A DNA stretch of 64,000 nucleotides from Polytrichum commune (Eukaryota; Streptophyta; Polytrichopsida; Polytrichales; Polytrichaceae). A program made the translations under genes and the position numbers. The stretch spans positions 40,473,501-40,537,500 of the forward strand of contig OX485805.1 in NCBI GenBank assembly GCA_950295325.1, in the 5' to 3' direction. The number at the start of each line of letters is the position of its first letter. The first letter of the stretch is position 1. Positions 22,612 through 35,500 of the stretch are shown one piece after another. The notes under the pieces were generated by a model. That model did no database searches and had not been told where the DNA came from. It saw only the letters and a list, made by a program, of their open reading frames with translations.

Positions 22612-25051
22612 ATGTCCACTTCGGTGAGGCAGAGGTTTAGTTTGTCCCAAGACTATGGTGGGGAGCTGGGGATAGGGCAGGGGGCGCCAACACCTGCCCC
22701 TTTGGCGCCCCCGCCATGGCGTCGAACGGTGGAGAATCTCTTGTGGATAGCAGCTGCCGCTTTCGCAATCTACTATGGCGATTCGCAGCACCATCTCTTT
22801 CATGTCTTTTTCTACGACCCACGTATACGCAGGTAAATAAAAAATCTTCTGCACACATAACCCTGGAAGCTAAGAGAGAATTTCTTCACCGATTACGTAG
22901 AACGTTCGCACTGTGGAGGTTTAGGCATCCATTGGGCACCGTGTGTCTCTCAATTTCGGCTAAGAGTGCTCGTTTGACAGATTATGGAGGCTAATTGACA
23001 CAAAATCTATGGGTGCAACAAATTGGAAACCGCATTCTGTTTTAGGGTTTCAGTGTGATATTTCGGTGAAACAAGTGCTGTCTTTACCTGCGGCGTCAAA
23101 TTGAAGGTTTAGGAGTCAAATTGCAGAGTCTGGATTCTAAATGATATATATCACAAGGTGCAACAAAATGGAAGTCACATTCTTTTTTTAGGGTTTCAGT
23201 GTGATTTGGTCCTTCTCCAAGAGCTGGAGGTTTCTTCGCTTTGTGTGTCGGCTAGTGTTTTGCTTCGAAATTTGGAACTTCTATATATTGCTGTTTTTCT
23301 GCATAAAACATCTTAGAAGCTCAGAGATAATTTTGCATCGATTGTGTAGAATATGTCTGAAATCTGGAAATGCCCTGGAAGTCTGATGTTTCTGCAGATG
23401 TTAAGTAGCAGTAGATAGTAACTTATTGCATCGATTGGGCACAATGTGTCTCTTGATTTTGTCAGAGAATTCCTATTTGAAAGATTTGAGTCCACGCAGT
23501 AAATTTAAAGAAGTTAAATGTGGAGTCTTGATTCTCATTGACGCAAATATATCGGTGCAGCAAGATATAACTCACATTCTGTTCTAGTGTTCCAACGCGA
23601 TTTTGTGGTGAAACAAGTCCTTGTTGTGTTGTGCAGGATACCATTTCAACTGGGTTTAGTAGGTTTAATAATAAATACGGGAATCTTCATCTACTTGGCT
23701 GTTTATTTACGCCACATTCTTAAAACGGAGGAGAAATGGGAACTCATTGCTCCTGCTGCCATTCCGTCTGCCACCCTTATTGCTTTATTGTCATTCTTAT
23801 TGTAAGTTTAACCAAACTGCATCTCAATGTTTCACACTGTTTTCTTCTGATTGTTTTTTGTTGGAACTCTCTTCTCACAATTGGATGTTTGGTACTCCAA
23901 ATCAAGTTCAAAATGCTTTTGGTTAGTTTCCAAGAGTCTCAAGACTGTTCACCTGATGTGCCTACTTTGTTGGTTGCTGACAGATTTTCGATTGCACTCT
24001 GGCCAATTTGGGGCTTCTTGACTCTTCCTTTGCTGGTGAGTTGTTACCTATCTTTCCACTTAATTTCTTCCTTGAATCTTGATTTTGATGCAGCATGTTA
24101 TTACATTCCAATTCTGCAATACTAGGTTATGAAAGAAAAATTTAGGTATCGTGTGCCTGCTACTTTCCATGAGCATGTAAGGTAGATAGGTCTTAAATGG
24201 CCACTTTTCTCTGACTAGGCCGCTTCTCCTAGGATATGAAACATGTTACTAGTTCAAGCATTGAGATGGTTAGGAAATCCAAATTGAGGCCGTAGCCAAT
24301 TTTCCTCGTAATTTTTGGAGCTCATATGAATATCTTACTCATTATCATAGTGAAGATTCTTGTGCTCATCAAATGGTCAGATAGGGTCCCCCCAATTATG
24401 TTGACTATTGAGCCTAGAATGGTTTTCATATTTTTTTAGCACGTAATCTAATTTCCATCAAACAGATGTCTTTTTGGTGTCTGTTCTTGGAGCCACACCT
24501 AACCAATACCACTGAAAAGTAGTTGTTCATTTACGTGAAGTAGCTGAAGTAGACACGTTACCTTACTCAATTGTGGACCCTGCACTATTTTACATAGAGA
24601 TTTCCCCTGCATCAAACTCCAGTGGAATTGTTGATGTTATGAACTAGTTAATGCATGCGAGGAGCCTAGTACAGCCGAAGGCATGATGATGTGTCCATTA
24701 CCAGATGTGTGGTCATGCCATGGTAGGATCATCCATTATAGGTGATAATGTACCTCCTCGTATCCCAATCAGAGATGGACACATCAGCAAATCGCTTTAC
24801 TGACCACTACAAACCTGGAGTTGTTGTCAGTATACAGAGCTTCATCTTTGACATTCTGAATGTGCCGTGGTTCATGTACCAACCTCTGAAGGTGTATTTT
24901 GATTTTCTCTAGGCTTTTGAGTCACAGTTCACATATTCACATTTGTTTTGTATTTTGGTTGCAGTTTACCCTATTCATGGCGTTTGTCGTGATTTCGCCC
25001 TACCTTCCACCCTACGCGAGGGCAGATGGAGAATCACTCCGCTCTGATTGA
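22612..25051 (+). CDS. TMEM128: TMEM128-like multi-pass membrane protein
   Basis: Four exons, 22612-22832, 23637-23801, 23984-24035 and 24965-25051, give 174 aa; all introns are GT-AG and phases 2, 2 and 0 match. The order is a Pro/Ala-rich N-terminus, ENLLWIAAAAFAIYYGD (first membrane segment), a DPRIRRIPFQLG loop, LVGLIINTGIFIYLAVYL (second), EEKWELIAPAAIP, then LLSFLLFSIALWPIW and LTLPLLFTLFMAFVV (third and fourth), and a short charged tail. This order, with WPIWGFLTLPLL, matches the conserved eukaryotic TMEM128 family (about 165 aa). The family is a small endomembrane protein of largely unknown function. The ATG at 22612 is the only start that includes the expected N-terminus. The introns carry duplicated and dispersed repeats. 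Confidence 0.9.
22860..23636. repeat. Rearranged internal duplications in TMEM128 intron 1
   Basis: A block starting GAAGCTAAGAGAGAATTT at 22866 recurs as GAAGCTCAGAGATAATTT at 23316. A second block, GGTGCAACAAATTGG...TTTTAGGGTTTCAGTGTGAT, occurs at 23012, 23158 and, more diverged, 23554. A third, AGAGTCTGGATTCTAAATGA at about 23127, recurs as GGAGTCTTGATTCTCATTGA near 23522. Most of this intron is therefore built from diverged copies of itself. The third copy runs into the functional acceptor of exon 2. Confidence 0.7.
24215..24560 (+). repeat. Dispersed repeat family B, copy 2 (TMEM128 intron 3)
   Basis: It aligns with 2337-2640. Shared blocks include CTCCTAGGATATGAAACA, TTCCTCGTAATTTTTGGAGC, TCATATGAATAT and GAAGATTCTTGTGCTCAT. 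It lies wholly within the 929-bp third intron and does not touch the splice sites. Confidence 0.6.
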
Positions 25052-25850
25052 GGTTTGGGGAGGTTGACACAGAGTAGAACCCAGTACCAACTTTAGGAAA
25101 TGCTGTCAAATGCACCCTTAAAGAGTCCTATGTGTATGATGGTGCTTTTTGACAGGTCCATGCACTTTTGTGCACGAGTATATATTAAGGTGGAGTAGGC
25201 TTGAAACAAACACTATTGCTTGAAATGGACACTTTCTTCTACTGATCTGGTCTTGAAGATGTCTTCAAGTGGGCTAATCCAAACAAGGAACATGAGGGTT
25301 GATCTTGCTTATTTTTGAGTCGTGCTTAATAATTTCTGAACTGTTGAATTGCCCCTCAGAGACTTCCTTGTATCATTGTTCAATTCCTTACAGGAGGGAC
25401 CCCTAGCATAGAATTCTTTTGACCACAAACGGAAGAACAAAGGGCCATCCTAGCCATTATGAAGGCTGACTTTGATATGTAATGGGAGGTGACTTTGCTA
25501 TTTGTGGTATGGTTTTCTCCATATTTGCCAGCTTGGATAATGGTTCCAGCTTTTGGCAAAGGGTTGGCATTGCACTCTAAACAAGATCGATGGGCCTTAT
25601 TTGGTTACTTCTGCTGGTTGCTACCATATACTAGGATTTCGTGAGGTTAAAATTTTTGTGCATCCACAAATGTATCTGAAGAAGCTAGTATCTATCACAT
25701 AATGTTTTGGAGCCAATCTTGAATTGCTGTGAAGTGTCCAAGTCCATTGACAGTGAGTCATAAGGTCACAATTGTCCCCCCAATTACATTGACAATTGGC
25801 ACCTAACCAACCACCACTCAAATATAGGTATCCAATTAAGATACACAACT
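25052..25850. other. TMEM128 downstream region with a family B fragment
   Basis: This holds the presumed 3' untranslated region of TMEM128. No distinct polyadenylation signal was assigned. The last ~115 bp (about 25735-25850) resemble the right part of family B, with CACCACTCAAATATAGGTAT shared with 48445-48475. No gene is supported. Confidence 0.4.
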
Positions 25851-26362
25851 GATGCCCCTTCCCCACTTGACATTAGCAAATAACCAAAGACTTCCCTAAA
25901 ACCCGGGTAAAGCTCCCTCGGTTATAACGGACACGTCCGGCTAACCCAATGCACCTACAAGAACTTGCTCCGGAGATTTCTAAGTAGCTTTTAGTTAAGT
26001 AGCTTTCACACATGTTCATTGTTTTATCTACCAACCAATGAATGTTGGATAGTTTTTGTCCCATTCCCAAATGCCTCAATACTTACCATCGGTTTTTGTT
26101 AATGGAGCTCCTCGTGCCCTCATAGCTAAGACTAAAAGCAACCAATCACAAGAGCGGGAGGCAACACTTTTAGAGGTCCTACATTCTCGCCTCATGTCTA
26201 GGTACTGATGGGAGGGTCGGTAGTTTTAGCTTAAAACTCCACTTTTAAGCCATGCCACATCATTTGCCAACTAGGCTCGGCACTAGATAATGTTGATGGT
26301 GTGAACGCTCATTTTTAAGAACCCACTTTTAGGCTTAGCTAATGTCAAGTGGGGAGGGGGCC
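25851..26362 (+). mobile_element. Non-autonomous TIR element, family D copy 1 (512 bp)
   Basis: The ends are inverted repeats of about 24 bp: the left contains CCCCTTCCCCACTTGACATT and the right contains AATGTCAAGTGGGGAGGGGG. A second full copy of similar length lies inverted at 55313-55835, matching through the interior (blocks ACCGATGATAAG/CTTACCATCGGT and CAAGAACTTGCTC). No transposase frame is present. Target duplications are not clear, so the superfamily is unassigned. Confidence 0.8.
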
Positions 26363-27084
26363 TTATGCAAGCCCTATGCACGCAATTATAAGACCCCCAC
26401 CTAATAGTATGCTACCTAGTAATCATGGGCTTCTTGTAATACAACAAACAAATGCTGACATTTGAGGCCACAATGTACAAAATTATGGTGTAGATTATGG
26501 CTAAGGAGCAACAGTAAGCACAACAGTAAGCAGAATTTAGTGTGAAATGCTAAACCACCATGGATTTTACTACAAACTTTCGTTATGCCCTTTTCTTCTT
26601 TTTGAAGGCTGGGACCAATAACATAATGCATATGAGAGTAAAAAGCAATCCTCTACCATCAAGTACAATGAATGAATGAAATTGCTTTTTAAGTTTGGGA
26701 AGCCAAAAGGCTAATGGGAAGCCCAAAGGCTAATAAACAACTAAATAGCTACTCTTCCTGATTGTTTACCACAAGCCCTTAGGTCAAATAAATTTGTGAA
26801 CCCCTGCTGCTCAAAAGGGATAGCTTTAGGAGACATTTCAGGTGATCTGTCAAATGGTACGACTCAAATGGTGAGTACCAGGGGTTCCTGGTGGAGAACC
26901 CCTTTTAATAGTAGTCACATTTGATATCTTAATACTGATAACAAAAATATAGTTTATGCAATCTTGACTTTGAGTCTTCAGCCTTAGTGATTTGAGGTCA
27001 ATGGATCATAGCTGAGGTACAAGAGCAGAACGTTGAAATTGTTGGACCTAAGTTACTGATAGAAGTGAGACAGGAGGAATAGTA
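26363..27084. other. Gene-free stretch downstream of CPSF73-I
   Basis: Between the TIR element and the CPSF73-I stop codon no gene is supported. A short direct duplication is visible near 26700-26738 (GAAGCCAAAAGGCTAATGG, then GAAGCCCAAAGGCTAATA). The 3' untranslated region of CPSF73-I on the minus strand must lie in the right part of this interval. Confidence 0.4.
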
Positions 27085-30000
27085 TTAAGCATCTAAAGGA
27101 TACAGAGCCGTTTGTATTCTGCGAAGGGCAACCTTGATGCGTTCTTTCAGATTTTCATCCTTACACTCAATGCCTTTCTTGGCATGATCTACAGTTGCTA
27201 CAATGCCATCCACATTCACTGTCAAAACCTGTTGCTTCTCATCAAGGCTCACATCTCCAAACAAAGATACTAGCAGAGAATGGACTATCTTAATCTCATC
27301 TTTCTCTAACTTCGCTTCCTTTGCTCGTACCCCTCCTCCAAACATGGACTGGGAATCGAGTTTCAAAATCATGGCAACGACTGAGTCGGCAACCATATCA
27401 CTGATAGGGTCAGATACCCACTGCAAAATCACATAGTCGGCTCCTTCATGAGTGACTGTGAGGTTGCCATGAATTTTGAGAGTTGGACTATCTGCTTTTG
27501 CAACAGCTTCAACCTGTTCATACATCTGCTGTAATCGATGACGCAGCACTGTGAAGGTGCCCTTGTAAGGCACAGATTGCCGTTGCATCACGCTCCCTGT
27601 TGATAACTGAGTGAAACTGTGAAGATCATCAGGAGACATAAGCTGGTAAGTGAATCCTTTGCGTACCAGCAAGCCGCTCACAATGTCTCCTTCCTTGGGC
27701 GGCTTCTCTGCTAACCGCCCAACTGCCTTGGCAATCTTCTCTCCTTTGAAGAACATTTCAACTGTTTGGCAATTCTTAGGTGAAAGAACCTTCACATTCT
27801 GATCAGCAAATTGTGTAATAAGCTTTGCTTTCAACCGTCCCATCTCATTAGCCTCTCCATGGACCAGAATGATGTTAGGTGGCCTCAACTCCTGAAGAAA
27901 ATTGCTTGTTTGGTGGAAATCTGCATGAGCTGAGAATGAGATGTAATGCACTCTCATATTAAGAGGTACTACGAGGCCGCTAAGGAGAGTTACTTCCTTG
28001 GGTTCATTCATGATTAGTTTTGCAAGAGTTCCTTCAACCACATAGCCAGGGATGACACATGAGTTTTTCTTGTCTTGGCACCATATATCAAAGAGCTGTC
28101 TTGATAGCCCACTCTGCAGACCTCCAGGAGAGGCCATAACAACTGCTGGGCCAACATCCTCAAAATCATCAATACTCTTGAGAGCTTGAATGTGCTTGAA
28201 GTCAAATGGGTTTGATAGCTGTTGCCAGAAGTGACAGCACACTAGTGAGAGTGGACATTTGTAGGCCAAGGAGCAGGACAAAATACATGTACATTGAGTG
28301 GCAATGACTTGAAAATCAAGGTAGCATAACTAAAGACGAACCAGCAGCTTAATAAGCTAAGCAGATGAGTAGTAGAAGCAAAGAAAGAGAAGAAGTAATG
28401 CATTTGAAAACAGACATCAAATTGACAACATCCATGCTCATGTCATCTTTCTGTGCTAATAATTTCCAGTACAGTTGCAAACTCTGACGAATGATGGACT
28501 GTTTTGAAACAAAAGGCATTATGTGTTAACAAGCTTTGTATGATATTGTACCTCAAACTGCTTTTGGATGCGCTCGTTCATTGCATTTATGTATGTCTGA
28601 TACACTGCCATACATTTCTTTGCCAAAGGAGATGCGTAGTAAATAGGGATATGCTGAAGCTCAGGGTGGGCTTCCCAATATTCATCTAGAATGAGAAGTA
28701 ACTCTTGAGCTCGTCCAAGTGCAAAGGCAGGTATAAGAACCTTACCGCCCTGTACAAAATTGTTTGGTTGTTACTTCATGTGTATAAGCAACAGACTTCA
28801 AATCACCATCATGAAACTGTTCACACTGTACTAGACAAGTGGTATACAAAAAGATGGACATACATATCTTATAGAGCTTATTATCTCAATTACCTCTCAA
28901 TTGACTTTTAGAAACGACAAGAGCTTCACTCACATTGATTCCTATCAAATTTATCAGAATTGTAAAACCATCAGAAAATAAAACCTGATGCAATGAGCAA
29001 GCTTCCATTTCAAAAATAGAGAGTAGCACAGTAAATTTCCATTAAGTTTCTTGTCTCACAAGCAACTTGTGCATGAAGTGCATGATTAAGTACCTGACTG
29101 ACAGTTTGAGCAACAGTATCTGTAAACCTTCTCTCTCTCATGGCTCGTGGCTGGTGAATTTGCACGCCGTATGTTGATTCTATAATACAAACATCTGGTG
29201 AAAAGTTTGGCATTTCAGCGGCACGTAGATGTCTGTCTTCCTCACAAGAATAATCCCCAGTGTAGAGCACCCGCATGCCAGCTATATCCACCATGAACAT
29301 GGCTGCACCCAGTACGTGACCAGCTGTGTAACACCAGAAGCGGATCCCATTTACTTCCATAGTTTGATGAAAATCAATGACCTGGAGAAAATAAGATGCA
29401 AAAACAAGAGTCAGTAATTTCTACCACTTTGCCTTTCTAAGCAAATTTTGATGCATTCCAGAAGAAGAGTTAATGTGAAATAAAGATTACTGAACAATGG
29501 ACTGCTGAGACTAGATGATGAAGACATTCACACCCCAAGCCCATTGTCCAGGTAGAGAGCATTATTTAATCAGGGACCAGAAGGTGCACAGAGACGCAGA
29601 AGATCTGGGAGGAAGACAGGCACTAACATATAGAAATATCTGCACTGCACAAAAACATGCTTACCTCAATTTTCTCCATTGTGCGAGCTATATCCTGTTC
29701 ATCATATAGCATGTCCTCCACAGAAACTTTACTGATCTTCACAAAATCTGATAACAGAAGCTTGTAGATTGCCTTTGTTGCATGTGTCATGAATACTCTC
29801 CCCTTAAAGTTTGTCTGACCATACAGCAACCCAAATAATTGACTGTAAGCATAAGTTTATCAAAGCTTTATTAGACAAGTGAGGATTTACAGACCAATTG
29901 CTCTGTCTAATTTGTCTGCCAACGTTCGACACAAGAGCGCATGCCTCTTGTAAGTCAACAGCAAAAAAGGTGAAGTGGTATTCTCACCTTCTCGAGGAAG

Positions 30001-30769
30001 TAAGGCAGTGATGCACAGTGGTCGAGATGAAAACTGCACATGTTAGGACAATCAGTCAGCAACTTATGCATTTTTTCCATGACGTTTCTAGATACTTAAA
30101 AGGTTACAGCCTGATACACCTCAGAAGCCTCCAGAGAGGGGCTTCACAGGGAGATTGACTGTAAGAGAATCAGATCACTGGGCTCCACAATGTTGAATTC
30201 CTCATTTTGAATGACAAGTTTCAATATTCTAGGGCAAAGAACTCACTTATTCATTACATAATGACATTCATGCTACCGTAACTATTAAGCAGAGAAAACA
30301 ACAAATGAAATGGAAGAGATATGTAGGTGATGAATGAGCTCACTGCGTCACAAGGAGAACATCAATACTGATGGGGTCTATTTCATCAAAGTAGGGAAGA
30401 GCTGCCATGCCAGAATAGCCAGGGTGGATTCCACAATCAAACTGCACAGAAGAATCAAGACAACCATGACACCATCAGCATTTCAATTGTGTCAATGCAA
30501 GTGCCTCTAAGGCACCAAAATATGCACTCTTATCCAACTGCCAAGAGCATGCATATTGACAAGCGAGAAGCAAGATTTCTGATGGCTGCATTGACAAAAT
30601 GTAATTTCCTAAACATCCTACAACTGCGTTGAGGAAGTACCAAGACAGTCTTGCCCTTGTAGGTCATATAAACACATGAACGCCCCACTTCGTTACCCGC
30701 ACCTAAGGGGGTGACCTCAAGTTTGTCCCCCTCTACTTTGACCACCATTGAATCTTTGCGCTTCAACAT
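27085..30769 (-). CDS. CPSF73-I: Cleavage and polyadenylation specificity factor subunit 3-I (CPSF73-I)
   Basis: The coding order on the minus strand is 30769-30641, 30441-30344, 30033-29988, 29814-29665, 29381-29094, 28749-28552 and 28218-27085, giving 680 aa (Arabidopsis about 690). It is the metallo-beta-lactamase/beta-CASP endonuclease that cuts pre-mRNA 3' ends in the nuclear CPSF complex. The active-site set is complete: HFHLDH at residues 76-81 (spanning an exon junction), H163 in AGHVLGA, D184 in TGDYS, H401 in SAHADF and H423 in LVHGEANE. The beta-CASP region ([19 protein letters not shown]) and the C-terminal dimerisation domain follow. The start is the first in-frame ATG (30769, [10 protein letters not shown]); an acceptor-like CTCAG just upstream suggests a 5'-leader intron. 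It is head-to-head with ATR. Confidence 0.97.
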
Positions 30770-32577
30770 TGCGTTCAATAACCACGCAGCCTGAGATCAT
30801 GAGCATACATTTTACAGGAAAAGCAAATAAGTACAAGGTTGAACTTGCTCCTGAAAGCTTGAAAATCTCCACATCGCCCACCTAAGCCCTTTAAAGAACA
30901 AGTGAAGTCCGCAAGGAACTGAAAGAAACGACGAGCAATTTCATCATCCGAGTGGTGTATGTGAAATTCATATAAAATTGCACCCTCCCTCGGTGTAAAC
31001 CCCTGCCTAAAACTCCTGGACCTGAAACAAACTGCCTAAAAAATTGCTGCAGAGCATCCATGAACCTCGAGAACAGCTTCACTCTTCCTGACGTTGCAGC
31101 CGAGAAAGTGATGGGTACAAATTCCGCAAACGCACCTTACCCGAGAAAAAAACTCTTCACTGTCCGTGAATGGTTCTTTCAACTACCCGCAAGTTTGTCG
31201 AGACATTCGCTCGACATTTTTGATCCTTCACCTCAACTACAAAAATCTGTATGCAACACTAACCCCCCGCGTTATGACCTACAGAAGCTCAAATTCCCAG
31301 AACCCATAAAATGCACTTACAGAAACTGAAGAGTTTCGCAATAAGAAAAACACTTCCACCAATACCAATACTGACGCCTACAGAGACCTCAACCAAAACA
31401 ACTCCAGAATTATCGTATTGTCCACACTCCGTCGAACTTAAACCCCTACAATATGAGTTTTGGGTGCAAAACCTGAAAACCCTAATAATCCAGCTGCACG
31501 GAGTTGATCGCTCCACCATACGCATTACATAAACCAAGGGCAAGAGGCTTCGTCGTGGATGTGAAAATTATCGAAGGACATGTTGAATCCTGCTCGGAGA
31601 TTTTTGGGTGCATTTGGCATAAAAGTAATTAAGAAACCCTAGTAGGCCATTGCCATACCCAAAGTCACAGAAGAGAGCTCCTGTGCAAGATACAAGTAAT
31701 AACACAAGTAATGTAGCTCGGTAATTTTCAAACTTAACCCTGACTCCGCGCGGTTGAATGTATTGATGGATGAAAACAGTGTGGATGAACGTTGGCCGCG
31801 AGGTTTATATTTGGCCTATGTATAGCCTCGGAGCACCAAATCCCAAAAAACGTCTGCAATCTAACGTATGTGTAGGAAGGAATGCTCCGAACATGACGTT
31901 TTTCTTGAGATGAGAGAGCTGTAACCGTCTCGAGAGGAAGAAGAAAAAAACCCACTGCAGTTTTTGGTGCAGTTTTCACGGTGTAAATGCTAACTTAGTG
32001 GCGGCAATGTCAGAAGTTATGCATACCCATTTGAGAAACAATTCGCAGGATTCAGGAGAGACAGAGGCAAGTTTCAAGTTGCAGAATGTCAGCTGCAGAA
32101 ATGGAGGCAAAGAAGGAAGGAATGAAAGCACGCAGTACTCGTATGGTTCCATCTAATGTACACAGCAGGTTGTGCGAGGATTAAGCGTGGTTTAAGTGAG
32201 GGTCAACCTACTGCTCTGTGTCTCCATGCGTAAGAAGCTTATAGGAATTTCGGAGCACCTGAAACAGAAGAGCACGTGGCAGAGATTCTCACCAGGAATC
32301 TGAGGCTAACCCTCCAATGCACGTAACTTAGTTCCTTAGAAACCTTGGGTTATAACTTAGTGAGCAAGGCATAGGAAGGCAGAGGTCATAAATTCTGGAT
32401 CACATACACACATATGCACAACGGTGGAGAAATCAATATTTGGATAGGAATACATGAAATATTGCATTTCCTATGGTGTATGTAACACTGGCAACAATGT
32501 AGTCGACTTCGGAATCGACATTTCCAACAGTTGTCGGTGCATTATGTAAAAGCCGTGTTGCTGTTGATTGATTACAA
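30770..32577. promoter_or_regulatory. Shared head-to-head promoter region of CPSF73-I and ATR
   Basis: About 1.8 kb separates the two divergent start codons. It must hold both promoters and leaders. Two telo-box-like motifs, AAACCCTAA at 31477-31485 and AAACCCTA at 31634-31641, lie near the middle; such motifs are common in promoters of plant housekeeping and cell-cycle genes. Open frames of 60-90 codons here (for example 31060-31329 plus) resemble nothing known and may be leader sequence. No TATA box was confidently assigned. Confidence 0.45.
31477..31485 (+). promoter_or_regulatory. Telo-box motif AAACCCTAA
   Basis: An exact AAACCCTAA lies in the bidirectional promoter region, with a second shorter match (AAACCCTA) at 31634-31641. 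The motif is established as a cis element in plant genes of growth and translation. Its activity here is inferred from position only. Confidence 0.35.
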
Positions 32578-35500
32578 ATGGCGAATCTCTTCGCGCTTCT
32601 GCGTGACTTGGGAGATCACATTGCCAACAAGCGAGATGGCGCTGGGAACAGGCCATATGATAATGAAGCTGTGGAGTCTCGCTTCCGCTCTGTGCTTCCC
32701 AACCTGCTTGAGAGCTATCTTGTTCCTTTCCCAGGTATGCAGACATTCGAACATTTAATAAGGATACGCTTGTGTGTGAATTTGGGATGCAGCCTTTTTC
32801 AAGGTTGCATTATGAGACTTGTTTGTTCCAGAGAGGGTTTTGAGTTTAAGGGTTTAACAATAAATAGAGGAAAAACTGCATCGATTTTTAAATGCACCCT
32901 TCACGTGTTCATTCTGAACTCAGGAGAGTTTAGTTCTCATCAGTACGAGGAGAGGGTTTAGGGTTTAAACTTCAACTCAAGACGATGAAGGCGTGGTCAG
33001 GTCCTATAGAGTCAAGCAATGTGGAGATGGAAGGTAACCGTCATGTTTAGATCAGAAACCGCTGAGATTCAACACATTATAAACCTGCCAGTTTGTAAAT
33101 CAATTGTATGGCTGAACGTTGAGCATGCAGTGAAGGAGCGAGAGATCATGGCCATTTCGAAGCTGCTCTGTCACACAGTTAGGAATTACCCAGGGGTGTT
33201 TTATCATGGCAAGGGTCATTCCGTGATGCCTATCCTGGGCCGCATTATTCCTCTCTTTGCTGAGCCCGATTTGAGGTGAGCCCAAGTGTTCAAGGATTCG
33301 ATTTGTGTGAATTATATCTGGTTTCTTTATTGTGTTGATGATGCCTTTCATTCCAAATTGGAAAAGCAATGCACATTATGAATCTTCTTTGCAAGCAATT
33401 CCTTAAGGCATTTTGCTGCCAGAAAATCCGTGGGTGTATAGTCCTTAGATGGATGTACTTCCATCACTTTCAACATTTTTCTTTCATGACATCTGGCTGC
33501 TGTAATATCATAATATCGTGTTACAGTGAGGTGATTCGGCAATGTTTGATGCCACTGTGAGTCGATTGCAATTATAATATTCTGCACCTGAACTAAGAAC
33601 TATGCCAGCTGCTATCATTCCGTATGTCGTTGATGCTGACAATACACTGTTATTTGTTGATGTTTCTCTATGTTCCATTGTGAGAGTCATTTGAAGGGTG
33701 ACAAACATGTTTTACCTGAATGTAGTCATTTTCAGTTTCTGTAATCTCAGGTGTTGTTGTTATTGTTGTTGGCAGTACACAGCATGGAGGCCTTTTTGAT
33801 ACCTTATGTTCAATGGTTAAGCTTCTCCGTTCTGGCGAGTGGGAGATTTATCGAGAAATTTTTATTGGTGCTATGCTCCTGGTTGAAGGTATGTAAAATT
33901 CCTGTAAGAAATCTGTTTATGAACATAGTGATCAGGCTATATGATTTTGCTGACATATCTATTCCTGATTGGATACGATGAGGTACATTATCACCCGTAA
34001 TGGATTACCATGCCTGACCACTACATCTGGTAATGGACATTTGTCGCCCTGCCTCGGCTGTAGCTGACATGTTGAGTGTATACAAATTGCAGTAGTCTGT
34101 GTTAAGTGGTTGTAAAATCACTGTAAGTCCAATCAAAGTTCCAAGTTCAAGCGTTGATTATTCTCTGCTGCAAATATAATCGATGCCTATCTTTATTTTC
34201 ATGGGTGCAGATCTTTCTTCAGTTGCACTCTTCTATTCCTCTTCAACAACTTTCACAGTTTCTACTACAATTTCCTTACAATGTTACATGGGGGCCTACT
34301 CCAAAATACATGGGAGCTCAGAAGACCCATTGCCGCTGCCTCTGTGTGGTCTTCCTTCTCGTTGGACCCCTTCTCATGGCCCCGGACTGCTGATAGATGT
34401 AACTGGGACACTGAGATGGCAGGCTTTAGCTGAGTGGACTTTAAAGATGCTGACCCTTTACCTAACTGAGGGCGCACTGTATGTTGAGGGACTTTTAACT
34501 TCTTCTTTTATGGCTGCAGTTGGGGCTTTGTTGAGCTATGGAGACAGCCGACTACAGAAGGTCAGTTTTGTTAAAACCAGGTTCCTTCTTATTTATCTCA
34601 TAGAGTTATCATCTAACTCATCATGACTTTTGGTTGGGGAATGATTGGTTTGCATACAACGCGTTCCATGTTACAGTTAGTTTTGGTGCAGGCTTGGAGG
34701 TAGTGTGGAAGTTTGAACAAAGAACATTCTATGTCAGCTCATTTTGGGCAGTTCAAAAGATGCTAAATGAGTCTGGCCTTCAATGAACCTTAAATGGTCT
34801 CTCTTCATTCAAATTCAAACACTATCTTTGAGGATGCACCACAAGTGGAAAGAGTTTTTTGATATTGTATACAAAATAACCAATGAAAAATCATAGGGGA
34901 CCAATTCCCGTTGAAAGTCCCTTTGAGTTGACCAGAACTCTGAAGTAATGCTGTAAGGTTGGGTGGTTTGGGTGTTATTGATGTTCTACATTCTACAAGC
35001 GCACTATACCACATTAATGCTAACCTAGACAACTACACTATGTGCTTAGTGTTAGGCAAGATACTTCCTGAAACCTACAGCACAACTTTATCCTGTTATT
35101 ATGCATCCTATGAAGGTGTAGACTCATGAACATGAACATAATGAGTTAATGTTAGTGCATGCAGGCCTGCTTTGAGTTGGTGTGCGCTGCAACTTCTGTG
35201 ATGGATGCGGAAGTTGTTCCTGTCAAAAAATTCATACTCTCATTGATTTCTGTTCTGTCTCATCTCAACGGCCAGTGTTCGGCCTTCAGGTACCTATAAT
35301 GATTTAGGTTGTTTGTGTAATGTCTGTTTCTAACATTCCCAAGTGGCCTTGAACTCCAAGCACTCAAAAGAAGCCTTTCTGCTACATTGTTTGAATGGGA
35401 GTTTCTGATGCTATCCACTTCCAATTGTTATGAGACTCTCTATGGTTGTGGCGTTGAGCTGACCCAACAAAGTGTTTTGACTATGACAGGTCTGCTGCTT

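Noticed and set aside
32950-32972. Telomere-like GGGTTTAGGGTTTAAAC in ATR intron 1
   Set aside because: Only about two telomere-repeat units, so more likely a chance or telo-box-like match than an interstitial telomere.
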